Notes: generated by a model not told the origin, from the sequence alone. Positions 44,722-54,309 are shown, counted from the stretch's first letter. The stretch: DNA of 64,000 bases from a bacterium (GCA_028823995.1 JAPPFD010000024.1:21533-85532); one strand, 5' to 3'. Translations and numbers: made by a program.

Positions 44722-45435
44722 TCAGGAGGAACGACCCTTTGTCTTGCGGCTCCAGACTCTGGCAAGGTAGGGCAGGGCGTCCGGCGTCTTGCAGGAGGTC
44801 TGACCGTGATCGACCTTCACCTTGCCGATCCGGACGGCGGCCTGCTCTGCTGCCTTCCGCAACTCCCGGCTCCGACACCCGATGGCAATCAGGGCCCCGT
44901 TCATGGAGTGCCGGACCCGGTTGGCCGCCACCCCGATGTTCCGCTCTATGTAGGAAAGCCTCTCGGTGAAGTATTCCTCAGACAGATGGCGTTCGCCATC
45001 CAGCGCCTGTGCGGCCACCAACGACCAGCCGACCGTTCCCGTCCACTCATCTTCGGGGTCGGTAGTCCAATCTCCCGCCACCTCATCTCGGAGACCGGTG
45101 CGACCCACCAATGAAGCAAGGGCGTCGGCCAGGACGTAATTGTCAACATCGGCAAGGCGGTCCCGGAGGGTCTGCTCCGATATCCGGGAGGGATCGTCCA
45201 CCATGGCGGCCAACACCCGGGCGTCGTGGTTCCCCGAGGACCACAACTCGACAGCCAACCGGTGATCAGGAGCCAGGCGTTTGGCGAGTTTCCTCAGGTT
45301 GGCGTAGCTGACCCCGAAGAGTGGCCCTTTGACGCCGTGCCGGGGGTAGACCTTGCGATTCTGGGGAGTGCCGAGTTCTTCCAGTCGCGCCAACGTTTCA
45401 TCACAGAGAGCGGAGGCGACAACGGTGGTTGACAT
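44722..45435 (-). CDS. AlkD-like DNA alkylation repair family protein
   Basis: 237-aa all-helical protein of the HEAT-repeat AlkC/AlkD class. It shows [12 protein letters not shown] near residue 41, [13 protein letters not shown] near 61, and [13 protein letters not shown] late. This H-D-A-R/E-x-R pattern is found in family members described as DNA alkylation repair enzymes, although some lack glycosylase activity. It stands alone, 50 bp upstream of the lipoprotein gene on the same strand. Confidence 0.75.
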   Translation of the reverse strand: MSTTVVASALCDETLARLEELGTPQNRKVYPRHGVKGPLFGVSYANLRKLAKRLAPDHRLAVELWSSGNHDARVLAAMVDDPSRISEQTLRDRLADVDNYVLADALASLVGRTGLRDEVAGDWTTDPEDEWTGTVGWSLVAAQALDGERHLSEEYFTERLSYIERNIGVAANRVRHSMNGALIAIGCRSRELRKAAEQAAVRIGKVKVDHGQTSCKTPDALPYLARVWSRKTKGRSS

Positions 45436-45565
45436 GGGGGTCCTTCAGTGGTTGGCGGGGAACGGGCCTCAGTTTAGGATCCCTCGCCAAGTTAACCGGC
45501 GCTGGCAGGCCGTCTGCGCCGAGGGTTCCTTAGCATTCGAAGGAAGGCTGCTGAAAGGAGTGAGA

Positions 45566-46741
45566 ATGAGCAGCAATTTGACAGCCGCGGCGGACGCGGT
45601 CCTGGATGGCGTGGTGTCAGGCAGCCCGCGGGTCCCCGGCGTGGTCGCCCTGGCAACCAACCGCGAGGGGAACATCTACGAAGGAGCGCGCGGGATGCGG
45701 TCCCTGGGCAACGGCGCAGCGATGACCACCGACACCATATGCGCGATCTTCTCGACGACCAAGGCCATCGCAGGCACCGCCTGCCTGCAGTTGGTCGAGG
45801 ATGGTAAACTCGACCTCGACGCCCCGGCCAAGAACTACGCGCCCGACATCGGGGAACTGCAGGTGCTGGACGGGTTTGACGACGACGGAGACCCCATGCT
45901 CCGTCCGCCGAAGCGTGATGTGACCACCAGGATGCTGCTCCTCCACACCGCCGGCCTGTCCTACTTCTTCTTCAATGAGACGTACAACCGGTTGGCCGAG
46001 GACCACGGCCAGGTCAGCCCGGTCACGTCATCCAAGGAGTCGCTCATGACTCCCCTTCTCTTCGATCCGGGAGACGAGTGGGAGTACGGAACCAATATCG
46101 ACTGGGCCGGCCAGGTGGTTGAAGGGATCACCGGCCAGCGCCTGGGCGAGGTGATGCAGGAGCGGATATTCGATCCCCTCGGAATGAATTCCACCTCTTT
46201 CGACCTGAGCGATGAGATGCGGAGTCGGATGGCGTTGATACATCACCGGGGCGACGACGGGGAGTTGACTCCTCTCGACTTCGAGTTGCCGCCGGATCCC
46301 GAGGTGCACATGGCCGGTCACGGCTTGTACTCGACCGTGGAGGACTACATCAAGTTCATCCGAATGTGGCTGAACGACGGCATGGGTCCCGGCGGGCAGG
46401 TTCTCGGCAAGGAAACCGTTGAGATGGCTGCGCAGAACGGCTTGGGAGAGATGAAGATAAAAGGTCTCCCCGCTGTGGACCCGTCTCTGACCAACTATGC
46501 GGAGTTCTTCCCCGGTATGCCCAAGTCATGGGCGCTGACCTTCATGATCAACGATGAGGACGCTCCCACGGGGCGGCCGGCGGGCGCCCTGGCCTGGGCT
46601 GGCTTGGCCAACCTCTACTACTGGATCGATCGTCAGAACGGAGTGGGGGGCTTCTGGGCCACCCAGATCTTCCCGTTTGCCGACGCCACTTCGGTGGGCG
46701 GCTTCATGGACTTCGAGACGGCGATCTACGACAACCTGTAG
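45566..46741 (+). CDS. Serine beta-lactamase-fold hydrolase (class C / esterase type)
   Basis: 391 aa from ATG 45566 (AAAGGAG 9 bp upstream). The S-x-x-K motif is F-S-T-T-K-A near residue 67, with Y-G-T-N serving as the Y-x-N motif near 170; H-T-A-G-L-S-Y and F-D-P-L-G-M-N-S-T are typical of this family. No signal peptide is seen, so a cytoplasmic esterase or D-aminopeptidase role is more likely than antibiotic resistance. It is followed by a strong hairpin. Substrate unknown. Confidence 0.87.
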   Translation: MSSNLTAAADAVLDGVVSGSPRVPGVVALATNREGNIYEGARGMRSLGNGAAMTTDTICAIFSTTKAIAGTACLQLVEDGKLDLDAPAKNYAPDIGELQVLDGFDDDGDPMLRPPKRDVTTRMLLLHTAGLSYFFFNETYNRLAEDHGQVSPVTSSKESLMTPLLFDPGDEWEYGTNIDWAGQVVEGITGQRLGEVMQERIFDPLGMNSTSFDLSDEMRSRMALIHHRGDDGELTPLDFELPPDPEVHMAGHGLYSTVEDYIKFIRMWLNDGMGPGGQVLGKETVEMAAQNGLGEMKIKGLPAVDPSLTNYAEFFPGMPKSWALTFMINDEDAPTGRPAGALAWAGLANLYYWIDRQNGVGGFWATQIFPFADATSVGGFMDFETAIYDNL

Positions 46742-46765
46742 CCGGCGAATCCTCTCAAACGCACG

Positions 46766-46797
46766 GAAGGGGGCTCCCGTCGCTGGGAACCCCTTTC
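46766..46797. terminator. Hairpin terminator between convergent genes
   Basis: GAAGGGGGCTCCC (46766-46778), loop GTCGCT, GGGAACCCCTTTC (46785-46797): a 13-position stem with one G-U pair and one mismatch. It ends the hydrolase gene and could also serve the opposing transporter operon. Confidence 0.75.
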
Positions 46798-46845
46798 TGC
46801 TGCAAATAGGCGGCACAGCGGTTGCGTCCGCCGACCCGGTCCTGG

Positions 46846-47796
46846 CTAGCGGTAACCCCCGCCCCTCCGCAGGCTGTCCAGGGTCACGGCGATGATCAGT
46901 ATCGCGCCGCGCACCACCGACTGCCAGTAGATCTGCACCTGGAGGAGAATCAGTCCGTTCTGGACGACCCCGATTATCAACAGTCCCAAAAGGGTCCCCA
47001 AGAGGCCTCCCCGGCCTCCGCTCAGGGCGATGCCACCCAGCAACACCGCGGCGATGATGTCCAGTTCGGCGCCGTTAAGGGCACTTGGCAGGGCTGTCCC
47101 GCTCTGGGAGGTGAGCATGAGGCCCGCCAACCCCGCTAGGCAGGCCTGGGCCACGTAAGTCCAGCCTCGCAACCGGTCGACCCTGATGCCGACGTTGCGA
47201 CATGCCTCGCTGTTGCCGCCTATGGCGTAAAGGTGGTTGCCGGCCACCGTGAACCGCATGAAGCACATTCCCAACACCACCACCGCCAGGAACAGCCAAA
47301 CGGTTATCGGAGCCCCAAGCCAGGACCCCCTACCCAGTTCGCTCCAAGCGTTGACGCCGATCACGATGTTGTCGCCCCCGGTGGACACGAACGCCAGGCC
47401 CCGGTAGAAGAGCAGAGTTCCCAGTGTGGCGATGATCGGGTTGATCCGGAACTTGACAATCAGCAAGGCGTTGAAGGACCCCAGGACGCCGGCGGCGGCT
47501 ATGCCCAGCACGCCGACCAGGACGCTGTTGACCTCCAGGGTGATCAGGCTCGCCGTGACCATGCCGGCCACAGCAGCCACGGCGGCCATGGAAAGATCCA
47601 GACCTCCGGCGATCATCACCACCGTCAAACCGATGGCGATGAGGCCTCGGATGGAAATGGCCTGCCCGATGTTGATGAAGTTGCGGGTTGTGAAGAAGAA
47701 CTCGGACTGCCAACTGAAAAGGGCAATGAGCATCAGCAGTGTGATGAACAGTCCGATCAGTGTCCAGTTGTCCTGCCTCTTTAGAGCCGAGATCAT
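46846..47796 (-). CDS. Ribose-type ABC transporter permease (second system)
   Basis: 316 aa from ATG 47796, which overlaps the ATPase stop (ATGA). Multi-span RbsC-family protein: V-M-I-A-G-G-L-D-L-S-M-A-A-V, N-P-I-I-A-T-L-G-T-L, A-I-G-G-N-S-E-A-C-R-N-V-G-I and L-L-G-G-I-A-L-S-G-G-R-G. It is the last gene of a minus-strand operon with ATPase and a double binding protein. It resembles the permease of cassette A but is clearly a separate lineage. Confidence 0.93.
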   Translation of the reverse strand: MISALKRQDNWTLIGLFITLLMLIALFSWQSEFFFTTRNFINIGQAISIRGLIAIGLTVVMIAGGLDLSMAAVAAVAGMVTASLITLEVNSVLVGVLGIAAAGVLGSFNALLIVKFRINPIIATLGTLLFYRGLAFVSTGGDNIVIGVNAWSELGRGSWLGAPITVWLFLAVVVLGMCFMRFTVAGNHLYAIGGNSEACRNVGIRVDRLRGWTYVAQACLAGLAGLMLTSQSGTALPSALNGAELDIIAAVLLGGIALSGGRGGLLGTLLGLLIIGVVQNGLILLQVQIYWQSVVRGAILIIAVTLDSLRRGGGYR

Positions 47797-48587
47797 TGGT
47801 CGGAACCATTGTTCATCTCGACCGCTCCGTTCCGGACATGAGGTGGGGCAACTCCGGTTATCCACCCGATGATCTGGTTGGTGGTCGTCTCTGACGAGGG
47901 GGCGTAGGCCCAGAGCTTGCCTTGGCGGAGCACCGCGATGCGATCGGTTATGTCCAAGATGTCGCTCAAGTCGTGGGTGATCACCACGACCGCTTTGTCC
48001 TGCCGGCGCATGCTGGTGATCAGGTGGTGAACTTGCTGGGTCTGTTCCACTCCCAGGGCGGCCGTGGGTTCGTCCAGAAGAAGGATGTTGCCTCCCATGG
48101 CGATTGCCCTTGACAGAGCAACGGCTTGCCTCTGTCCACCCGACAGCAACTCGACATCGGTCTTCTGAGACGCCAACCGGATGTTCAGTTCCTCAAGCAT
48201 CACGTTGGCGTCGCGTTCCATCTTGCGGCGGTCCATGAAGTACCCGAAGCGGCGAGGTTCCCGTCCCAAATAGATGTTGTGAGCCACAGATCTGGTTTCC
48301 ACCAGCGCCAGGTCCTGATAGACGGTGGCGATTCCCAGAGCTTGGGCGTCGGCTGGGCGGTTGATGGTTACCGGCCGCCCCTGGTATTCGAAAGAACCCT
48401 CGTCGGCGTGATAGTTTCCCGACAGGATCTTGATCAGCGTGGACTTTCCGGCTCCGTTGTCACCCAGCAGACCCACGACTTCTCCTGCATGCAGGTCCAG
48501 ACTCACATCCACCAGAGCTTTCACTTGACCGAACGCCTTGGAGACATTCGACAAACGCATCAGCGGCGGTTTGCTCGGTTTACCCAT
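47793..48587 (-). CDS. ABC sugar transporter ATP-binding protein (second system)
   Basis: 264-aa FrcA-type ATPase from ATG 48587. Walker A G-D-N-G-A-G-K-S-T, signature LLSGGQRQAVALSRAIA, Walker B L-L-L-D-E-P-T-A-A-L-G-V-E-Q, switch V-I-T-H-D-L-S-D. Only one nucleotide-binding domain, so it must work as a dimer. It lies 86 bp after the binding-protein gene and overlaps the permease gene. Confidence 0.93.
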   Translation of the reverse strand: MGKPSKPPLMRLSNVSKAFGQVKALVDVSLDLHAGEVVGLLGDNGAGKSTLIKILSGNYHADEGSFEYQGRPVTINRPADAQALGIATVYQDLALVETRSVAHNIYLGREPRRFGYFMDRRKMERDANVMLEELNIRLASQKTDVELLSGGQRQAVALSRAIAMGGNILLLDEPTAALGVEQTQQVHHLITSMRRQDKAVVVITHDLSDILDITDRIAVLRQGKLWAYAPSSETTTNQIIGWITGVAPPHVRNGAVEMNNGSDQ

Positions 48588-48672
48588 ATCTCGTTGTCCA
48601 TGCGGTTGTGGATGTGCCCGGTGGTCGCCATGGCGGCGGGCCACCGGGCACAATCCTATTTCGTTTTCGCTT

Positions 48673-50694
48673 CTACCCCGGGTAGAGGTCGAAGACGTTG
48701 TCTCTGGTCACCGGCGAGACGGAGGGGATGAGCCGTTCGGGAACGGTCTTGCCCTCGATCAGGTCCACGATGGCGGGCACCAGGTAGGTGCCGTAGCGCT
48801 CGGGGAAGTAGCTGATGGTGGCCTTGAACACCGACTCGTTGTCGGAGCGCTGCCGCAGGTCCACCAGTGCCTCGTCGGAGGCGCCCAGGCTGGCGGCGGC
48901 CGCGTGACCGAGGTAGCCACTCTGCTCCAAGGCCAGGGCGCAGTCCACGCCGGGCTGGTCGCTGTGTCCGAAGCAGAGCACGTGCTGCGCGCCGGGGTTG
49001 GCGGTCGCCCAGGTGGTCACGTTGGGGAGCGTGTCGGTCAGACCCTCGGTGGGGATGTCGTGGATGTTCTCGTCCGGGATGGCGAAGCTCTCCCTGACGC
49101 CGTCTCTGGCGCCGTCGGCCCGGGCCTTGTGGACGGGAACGTCCGGCGTCCACACCAACAGCAAATGGGTGTCCTCGGCTGCCCAACCCTGCTCCTGGGC
49201 GAAGGCGGCCAGGTACCGCCCCGCTTCCAGAGCGGCGTTGTAGTTGTCGGGGCCGAATGCCACGCATCCGGGGTGGGGTCCGTCGTAGGAGACGCAGGGG
49301 ATGCCGGCGTCGTGGAAGATCCCGGCGATGAGTTCTTCGGTGCCGGCGATCCAGTTGGCGAAGATCACTCCGTCGACCTGTTGGGTGACCAGCAGGTTGG
49401 AGCACTCCACGGTCCGCTCCTGGTCGTAGGCGTTGTCGCAGTAGACGATCTCCACGCCCATCTCGGCGGCGACCGCGTTGATGTTGTCGGTGACGCTGTC
49501 GGTGAACGGAATACCCGACAGGCCGTCGCCGTAACCGATCCTGAACGCTCCGGAAGCTTCCCGAATCACGGCTTCGTATTCGTCCTCGTCGGCCATGGCT
49601 GCCTCGTCCAACTCGCCTCCCGGGTACAACTGCTCGACGTTGTCCCTGGTCACCGGCGAGACTGAGGGGATGAGCCGTTCTGGAACGGTCTTGCCCTCGA
49701 TCAGGTCCACGATGGCGGGCACCAGGTACTGGCCGTAGCGCTCGGGGAAGTAGCTGATGGTGGCCTTGAACGCCGACTCATCGTCAGAGCGGCCCCTCAG
49801 GTCCACCAGTGCCTCGTCGGAGGCGCCCAGGCTGGCGGCCGCCGCGTTGCCCAGGAAGCCGCTTTGCTCGAGGGCCAACGCGCAGTCCACGCCCGGTTGG
49901 TCGCTGTGTCCGAAGCAGAGCACGTGCTTGGCGTCGGGATTGCCGGTCGCCCAGGTAGTCACGTTGGGCAAGGTGTCGGTCAGACCCTCGGTGGGGATGT
50001 CATGGATGTTCTCATCCGGAATGTCGAACGACTGTCGCACGCCGTCGGTGGCGCCGTCAGCGCGGGCCTTGTGGACCGGAACGTCCGGGGTCCAGACCAG
50101 CAGGAGTTCGGTTTCCGCGGGGTCCCATCCCTGGTCGATGGCGTACTGGGCCAGGAATTGGCCGGCGGCAACACCAGCCTCGTAGTTGTCGGGGCCGAAC
50201 GCCACGCATCCGGGGTGGGGTCCGTCGTAGGAGACGCAGGGGATTCCGGCGTCGTGGAAGATCCCGGCGATGAGTTCTTCGGTGCCGGCGATCCAGTTGG
50301 CGAAGATCACTCCGTCGACCTGTTGGGTGACCAGCAGGTTGGAGCACTCCACGGTCCGCTCCTGGTCGTAGGCGTTGTCGCAGTAGACGATCTCCACGCC
50401 CATCTCGGCGGCTATGGCGTTGATGTTGTCTGTGACGCTGTCGGTGAACGGGATACCGGACAGGCCGTCACCGTAACCGATCTTCCAGGGCTGCTCGGCC
50501 GGGCGGATCATGGCCTCGTAAGGACCGCTGGGTTCCTCGGGTTCTTCTTCCGGGGCTTCTTCCGGCGCCTCTTCCACGGGGGCGGCTGTCGTTGCGGGGG
50601 CAGCGGTGGTGGCGGGAGCCGCCTCCTCGTCTTCCCCGCAGGCAGCCACCAACAGAGCGATGACCGCAATTCCAACTATCAGCTTGCGTGACAT
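48673..50694 (-). CDS. Double-headed ABC sugar-binding lipoprotein (tandem duplication)
   Basis: 673 aa from ATG 50694, about twice the family length. Lipobox V-A-A-C (Cys19) and an Ala/Thr/Glu linker precede two complete Peripla_BP_4 domains: residues about 72-359 and 386-673, joined by a 26-residue acidic linker. By hand comparison the two 288-residue copies differ at about 30 positions (near 90% identity), with half of these in one 30-residue patch. Both begin I-G-Y-G-D-G-L-S-G-I-P-F and end with L-Y-P-G, and each keeps the same six cysteines. It feeds the ATPase and permease downstream. Two binding heads on one anchor could raise capture near the channel. Confidence 0.92.
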   Translation of the reverse strand: MSRKLIVGIAVIALLVAACGEDEEAAPATTAAPATTAAPVEEAPEEAPEEEPEEPSGPYEAMIRPAEQPWKIGYGDGLSGIPFTDSVTDNINAIAAEMGVEIVYCDNAYDQERTVECSNLLVTQQVDGVIFANWIAGTEELIAGIFHDAGIPCVSYDGPHPGCVAFGPDNYEAGVAAGQFLAQYAIDQGWDPAETELLLVWTPDVPVHKARADGATDGVRQSFDIPDENIHDIPTEGLTDTLPNVTTWATGNPDAKHVLCFGHSDQPGVDCALALEQSGFLGNAAAASLGASDEALVDLRGRSDDESAFKATISYFPERYGQYLVPAIVDLIEGKTVPERLIPSVSPVTRDNVEQLYPGGELDEAAMADEDEYEAVIREASGAFRIGYGDGLSGIPFTDSVTDNINAVAAEMGVEIVYCDNAYDQERTVECSNLLVTQQVDGVIFANWIAGTEELIAGIFHDAGIPCVSYDGPHPGCVAFGPDNYNAALEAGRYLAAFAQEQGWAAEDTHLLLVWTPDVPVHKARADGARDGVRESFAIPDENIHDIPTEGLTDTLPNVTTWATANPGAQHVLCFGHSDQPGVDCALALEQSGYLGHAAAASLGASDEALVDLRQRSDNESVFKATISYFPERYGTYLVPAIVDLIEGKTVPERLIPSVSPVTRDNVFDLYPG
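48676..49539. repeat. 864-bp coding repeat, copy 2 (C-terminal binding domain)
   Basis: Near-identical in DNA to 49618-50481, with a start-to-start distance of 942 bp. The longest match covers the segment encoding domain residues 1-100 (about 49240-49539 against 50182-50481). Confidence 0.92.
49618..50481. repeat. 864-bp coding repeat, copy 1 (N-terminal binding domain)
   Basis: Partner of 48676-49539. Synonymous differences are few, so the duplication is recent or has been homogenised by gene conversion. Confidence 0.92.
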
Positions 50695-50839
50695 TCTCAA
50701 CCTTTCTCTTTATTCAGATGGTGACGAAATCGCTATTCGCCAAACCGGTATGACATGGACCACCGTATGGCGGTATACAAGCGGTTCCCGGTCAAAAAAG
50801 TATCCTAACCCGGCCTGACCCCGCCTTATTCGGGAGGAG

Positions 50840-52153
50840 CTAGCATTGATGCGCTCCAATTGGCCGTGAGACGCCTTCGGCATAGGCGACGAGGCTGGCG
50901 TTGACGGGGTCTCCAGCATGGAACTCCCCGGGTTCCAGGGCGGCGACATCGACAGGTTGTCCTGCCCTGAAGACCTCTCGCACCCGGCCGATGTGATCGA
51001 TCTCCGAGAGGGGGTTTCCCTCCGTCAGGAGGAGGTCTGCCGCCTTCCCTTCTTCGAGAGTCCCGGTCAGACGGTCGACGCCCAGCCTGCGGCTTGCCTC
51101 CCGGGTGGCAGCGGTGAGGACCTGCGCCGGCGTGAGCCCCGAAGTCGTCAACATCGCCAGTTCATCGTGGAGGCTGAATCCGGGGATCAGGTAAGGCCAG
51201 GGCGCGTCGGTTCCGGCGACGATGGGGACGCCGGCCCGATAGAACGCCGGGATCGCCCTTTGGATCTCTGCCACGGCCGCCATCCGGCCTCGGGATCCTT
51301 CCGGATCATGGCGGTGAGGAAAGGCCTCCCAGCTCTGCCTGATCTCCTCGGGAACCCACCGAAGCCGCGGATCGGGCCGGGAGACAAACTGGCTGAGGCG
51401 GGCCAGGCGGTCCCAAACGACCACGGTGGGGCACAGCGCCGTGTCGGCTTCGATCAGCGCATCGGTCACTTCTTGGAGATCCACCAGATGGGAGCCGTCG
51501 AAGGGATGGATGATCCCGCTCAGGTGCTGAAGTTCGGCCACCCCCGCCCGGGCGGCTTCCAGCGCGTTCACTTCTCCCAGGTGGGCCACCACCGGCACCC
51601 CGGCTCGCCTCCCCGCCGCCACTGCCGCCTCGACCTGTTCCAGGTCCAGGTGAACGTAGAGCTTGATCTCGTCAACCCCGGCCTCGGCAAGTCTCTCCAC
51701 CTTCGCAGCCACGGCCGCCGGGTCCTCGTGGCGCTCTCCGATCAGCGGCCAGTTGACATGGCGGCCGTCCAGCACCGGGCCGCAGCAGCGAATCCGGGGA
51801 GCGGGCCGGGGATCGGCGGCAAGCCGACTTCGCAGACCCAGTATCCAGTCAAGGTCGTTGCCGATGTCCCGCACCGTGGTCACCCCGGTGGCCAGGAGAG
51901 CAGGAGCCATCCACGAGGCCATGTGAACGTGGGCGTCGATCAGACCCGGCATGAGGGTGCATCCCGGAAAGGCCACCCGGTCCATGTCACCCGGCAGGGT
52001 CCTGGCGTCCGCCACTCCTTCGATCTTGCTCCCCGAGATCACCAGGGCCTTTCCGGATTGAGGCTCGGGGTCCGGCGGGTTCCAAACCAGGTCCGGTAAC
52101 ACCGCCAATCGCGGTGGACGTGGGTGTTGGGAAGGAGAAGATCGGTTTTGCAC
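50840..52153 (-). CDS. Amidohydrolase (imidazolonepropionase/prolidase-like)
   Basis: About 437 aa if GTG 52153 is used; the first 15-20 residues are not conserved and a later start is possible. Metal-dependent TIM barrel with all ligands: D-A-H-V-H-M, the carboxylated-lysine position in E-I-K-L-Y-V-H, V-V-A-H-L-G, L-Q-H-L-S-G, and A-G-T-D-A-P. The flanking beta-sandwich ends with G-K-A-A-D-L-L-L-T-E-G-N-P-L. It likely hydrolyses a cyclic or dipeptide-type amide. It lies upstream of the binding-protein gene on the same strand (145-bp gap) and divergent from cassette B, so it could serve either. Confidence 0.85.
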   Translation of the reverse strand: MQNRSSPSQHPRPPRLAVLPDLVWNPPDPEPQSGKALVISGSKIEGVADARTLPGDMDRVAFPGCTLMPGLIDAHVHMASWMAPALLATGVTTVRDIGNDLDWILGLRSRLAADPRPAPRIRCCGPVLDGRHVNWPLIGERHEDPAAVAAKVERLAEAGVDEIKLYVHLDLEQVEAAVAAGRRAGVPVVAHLGEVNALEAARAGVAELQHLSGIIHPFDGSHLVDLQEVTDALIEADTALCPTVVVWDRLARLSQFVSRPDPRLRWVPEEIRQSWEAFPHRHDPEGSRGRMAAVAEIQRAIPAFYRAGVPIVAGTDAPWPYLIPGFSLHDELAMLTTSGLTPAQVLTAATREASRRLGVDRLTGTLEEGKAADLLLTEGNPLSEIDHIGRVREVFRAGQPVDVAALEPGEFHAGDPVNASLVAYAEGVSRPIGAHQC

Positions 52154-52237
52154 AGCAGGCGACCCCGGTTGGCAGCGAGATTTACCCTACCGAAATCTGA
52201 ACGGCCCGGTCCCAAGCCGTCCTAGCCTCTTGGGATC

Positions 52238-53344
52238 ATGACAGAGAGAGAAGACCCTCCTGACCGTGCGCCTCTGAGGGTGGCGGTGATCGGCGCCGGT
52301 TGGTGGGCGGTGGAGAATCATCTTCCGGTGCTGAGTTCCCGCTCCGATGTGGAAGTGCGGGCTGTGTGCCGGAAGGGAGCGGTCGAGGTGGAGCAGGTGG
52401 CGGAGCGGTTCGGCGTGCCCATTGCGACAGAGGATCATGAACTCCTGCCGTGGGACGAACTGGATGCGGTGGTGGTTTGCTCGCCGCACAGTTTTCACCA
52501 CCAGCATGCCATGGCCGCCTTGGACCGGGGTTTGCACGTCATGTGTGAGAAGCCGTTGGCGATCACCGCCGCCGATGCCTTCGACATGGTGAGGCGGGCC
52601 GAGGAGCGGGAAGTTGTACTCCTGGTGCCACACGGATGGCAGTTCCTTCCCCAAGCCGCGGCGGCTCGCCAGTGGATCAGAGAGGGTCGGATCGGCCGCT
52701 TGGAGCATGTCGTCGCTCAGATGGCCTCTCCGGCGCGGGGACTGTTCTCCGGCGAGGAGGACTCCATCCCCGGCGCGGAGAGCCCACCGGAACCTTCCAC
52801 CTGGGTGGGGGAAGAGGGCGGATACGCCTACGGACAGTTGAGCCATCTGTATTCATTGGTGTTCTGGCTGACCGGCTTGGTCCCCGACGAGGTGATGGGA
52901 GCGGTGTCTCCGGGGCCGGCGGGAAGTGACCTTTACGACGCCTTCCTGACCACCACCCGGCAGGGTCCTTTGATCTCGGTTTCGGGTGGGGCGGGCGTGC
53001 CCACCTCCCAGCGGCATCACATGGAAGTACGAGTGTTCGGAACCGAGGGAGTAGCCATAGTCGACCTGGAGCGGGACCGGATAGAGGTGGTCCGGGAGGA
53101 CGGAGACGACTATTCCTTTCCCCTGATGAGAGGCGCCACCATCTATCCGGCGACGTTGCCCGTGCACGCTTTCTGCGATCTGGCTGTGGGCTATCCCGAC
53201 GCCGTCAACCACGGTGATGCGGTCGCGTCCGCCTTGGGTATCGCGGTGATCCAAGCGGCCCTTCGTTCCGCCCAGACCCGATGTTCCGAGCCGGTCTCTC
53301 CATCTGTAGCCGAAGCGGAAGCCAACGGGATCAAGCTGGATTAA
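52238..53344 (+). CDS. Gfo/Idh/MocA family oxidoreductase
   Basis: 368-aa NAD(P)-dependent sugar dehydrogenase-like protein. The Rossmann motif V-I-G-A-G-W-W-A is at the N-terminus, V-V-C-S-P-H-S-F-H-H follows, then the catalytic C-E-K-P-L-A motif near residue 108, and a C-terminal substrate-binding domain (G-G-Y-A-Y-G-Q-L-S-H). The family oxidises inositols, glucose or other cyclitols and sugars. It opens cassette B, divergent from the amidohydrolase; it likely processes the sugar brought in by the transporter downstream. Confidence 0.87.
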   Translation: MTEREDPPDRAPLRVAVIGAGWWAVENHLPVLSSRSDVEVRAVCRKGAVEVEQVAERFGVPIATEDHELLPWDELDAVVVCSPHSFHHQHAMAALDRGLHVMCEKPLAITAADAFDMVRRAEEREVVLLVPHGWQFLPQAAAARQWIREGRIGRLEHVVAQMASPARGLFSGEEDSIPGAESPPEPSTWVGEEGGYAYGQLSHLYSLVFWLTGLVPDEVMGAVSPGPAGSDLYDAFLTTTRQGPLISVSGGAGVPTSQRHHMEVRVFGTEGVAIVDLERDRIEVVREDGDDYSFPLMRGATIYPATLPVHAFCDLAVGYPDAVNHGDAVASALGIAVIQAALRSAQTRCSEPVSPSVAEAEANGIKLD

Positions 53345-53455
53345 CCGGTTGTAGGGATCCAAGTCCCGGTTCGGTTCACATCGGAAAAACCCGACTAGGG
53401 ATGTCCAAGGTAGCCGAAAAAACCTTCCCCTATGACCCTCGGAATCCCTTCACCA

Positions 53456-53469
53456 TGTAACATATCACA
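53456..53469. promoter_or_regulatory. Candidate operator upstream of cassette B transporter genes
   Basis: TGTAACATATCACA is an imperfect palindrome (5 of 7 pairs; 6 of 8 with the flanking A/T) in an A/T-rich patch 60 bp before the next gene. The TGT...ACA shape suits a GntR- or LacI-type repressor. No regulator gene is seen in cassette B, so the binder is unknown. Confidence 0.35.
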
Positions 53470-53529
53470 TAAGTTTTTCGGTCATGAGAAGATCGAATTT
53501 GTGTTTGGATTTAGAGAAGGCAGGTGAAA

Positions 53530-54309
53530 ATGTCACCGGTTATTCCCCCCGACGAACGCCCGCTTCTGGTCTGTCGCGTCGACTGTCCGCCCCCTTTGCA
53601 GGAGGAACTTGACGGTTGGACTACTTGGCATTTTGACGACTTCGGCCGTCACTATGCGGTTCTCGGGGCATCCAGCTACAAGATAATTCGCGACTTCGAT
53701 CCCGAAGGTGGGCTTCCTGCGGCTTTCAACGCTTCTCAGGCCACACGGTTCATTCCATATGTGGCCACCAGCATCCCGGACATGCACGCCTGGATAGGAA
53801 GCGAAGTGGTGACGGGAGGGCTGGACGAGCCCACCTTGGAACGCGAGTCGAAGTACCCGACGCTGGAGCAGGAGCCGTTCAACGGCACGATGATGACCAT
53901 CTCCAAGGTGGTGGGGGCCATCGGGAGAGACCAGGTCGGCAGCGGTGGCTGTGTAGTCGAGCGCTTCGAAGTCGGCCCCGAGCACACCGAAGAGTTCGAC
54001 GAGTGGCTCGAAGGCCCCCACCTGGCGAGTTACGCCGAGTTGGACGGATGGGTGAGGATTCGGACCTGTCGGGCGGATCGCACCGCAGACTACGCCTTTC
54101 CCTGGAACCGCTATCTGGGCAAGGGCAACCGGATGATCTGGTGCGAGCTGCAGGGAGATGTTGACCCCAAGGAGTTTGTCAGAAGCCCCGAATACAACGC
54201 GATCCTGCAGAGTTCGCTTCGCTGGGATTCCGTACTGCCTTACATCACCCGTGAGGCTTGCGAGGAATTCATAGTCCGAGACCTGTCGCACATCCCTTCG
54301 GCAGTCTGA
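53530..54309 (+). CDS. Tandem ferredoxin-like (dimeric alpha/beta barrel type) protein, paralogue 1
   Basis: 259 aa from ATG 53530 (GTG 53524 also possible). No close named family recognised. Each half has the F-x-x-W-x-x-x-H-L ... G-V/W-x-R layout of EthD/ABM-type ferredoxin-like domains: the C-terminal half reads E-R-F-E-V-x-P-E-H-T-E-E-F-D-E-W, then G-N-R-M-I-W-C-E-L and S-L-R-W-D-S-V-L-P-Y. The same segments recur in the gene at 57658. It starts the transporter block, about 90 bp before the binding-protein gene. Members of this fold include monooxygenases, lyases and isomerases; a function cannot be assigned. Confidence 0.75.
   Translation: MSPVIPPDERPLLVCRVDCPPPLQEELDGWTTWHFDDFGRHYAVLGASSYKIIRDFDPEGGLPAAFNASQATRFIPYVATSIPDMHAWIGSEVVTGGLDEPTLERESKYPTLEQEPFNGTMMTISKVVGAIGRDQVGSGGCVVERFEVGPEHTEEFDEWLEGPHLASYAELDGWVRIRTCRADRTADYAFPWNRYLGKGNRMIWCELQGDVDPKEFVRSPEYNAILQSSLRWDSVLPYITREACEEFIVRDLSHIPSAV

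Noticed and set aside
45566-46741. Antibiotic-resistance beta-lactamase
   Set aside because: No signal peptide and closer in motif pattern to esterase/D-aminopeptidase members of the fold.
48538-49665. Long plus-strand open frames opposite the double binding protein
   Set aside because: Duplicated in both repeat copies as a by-product of the GC-rich coding strand; no RBS and no domain similarity.
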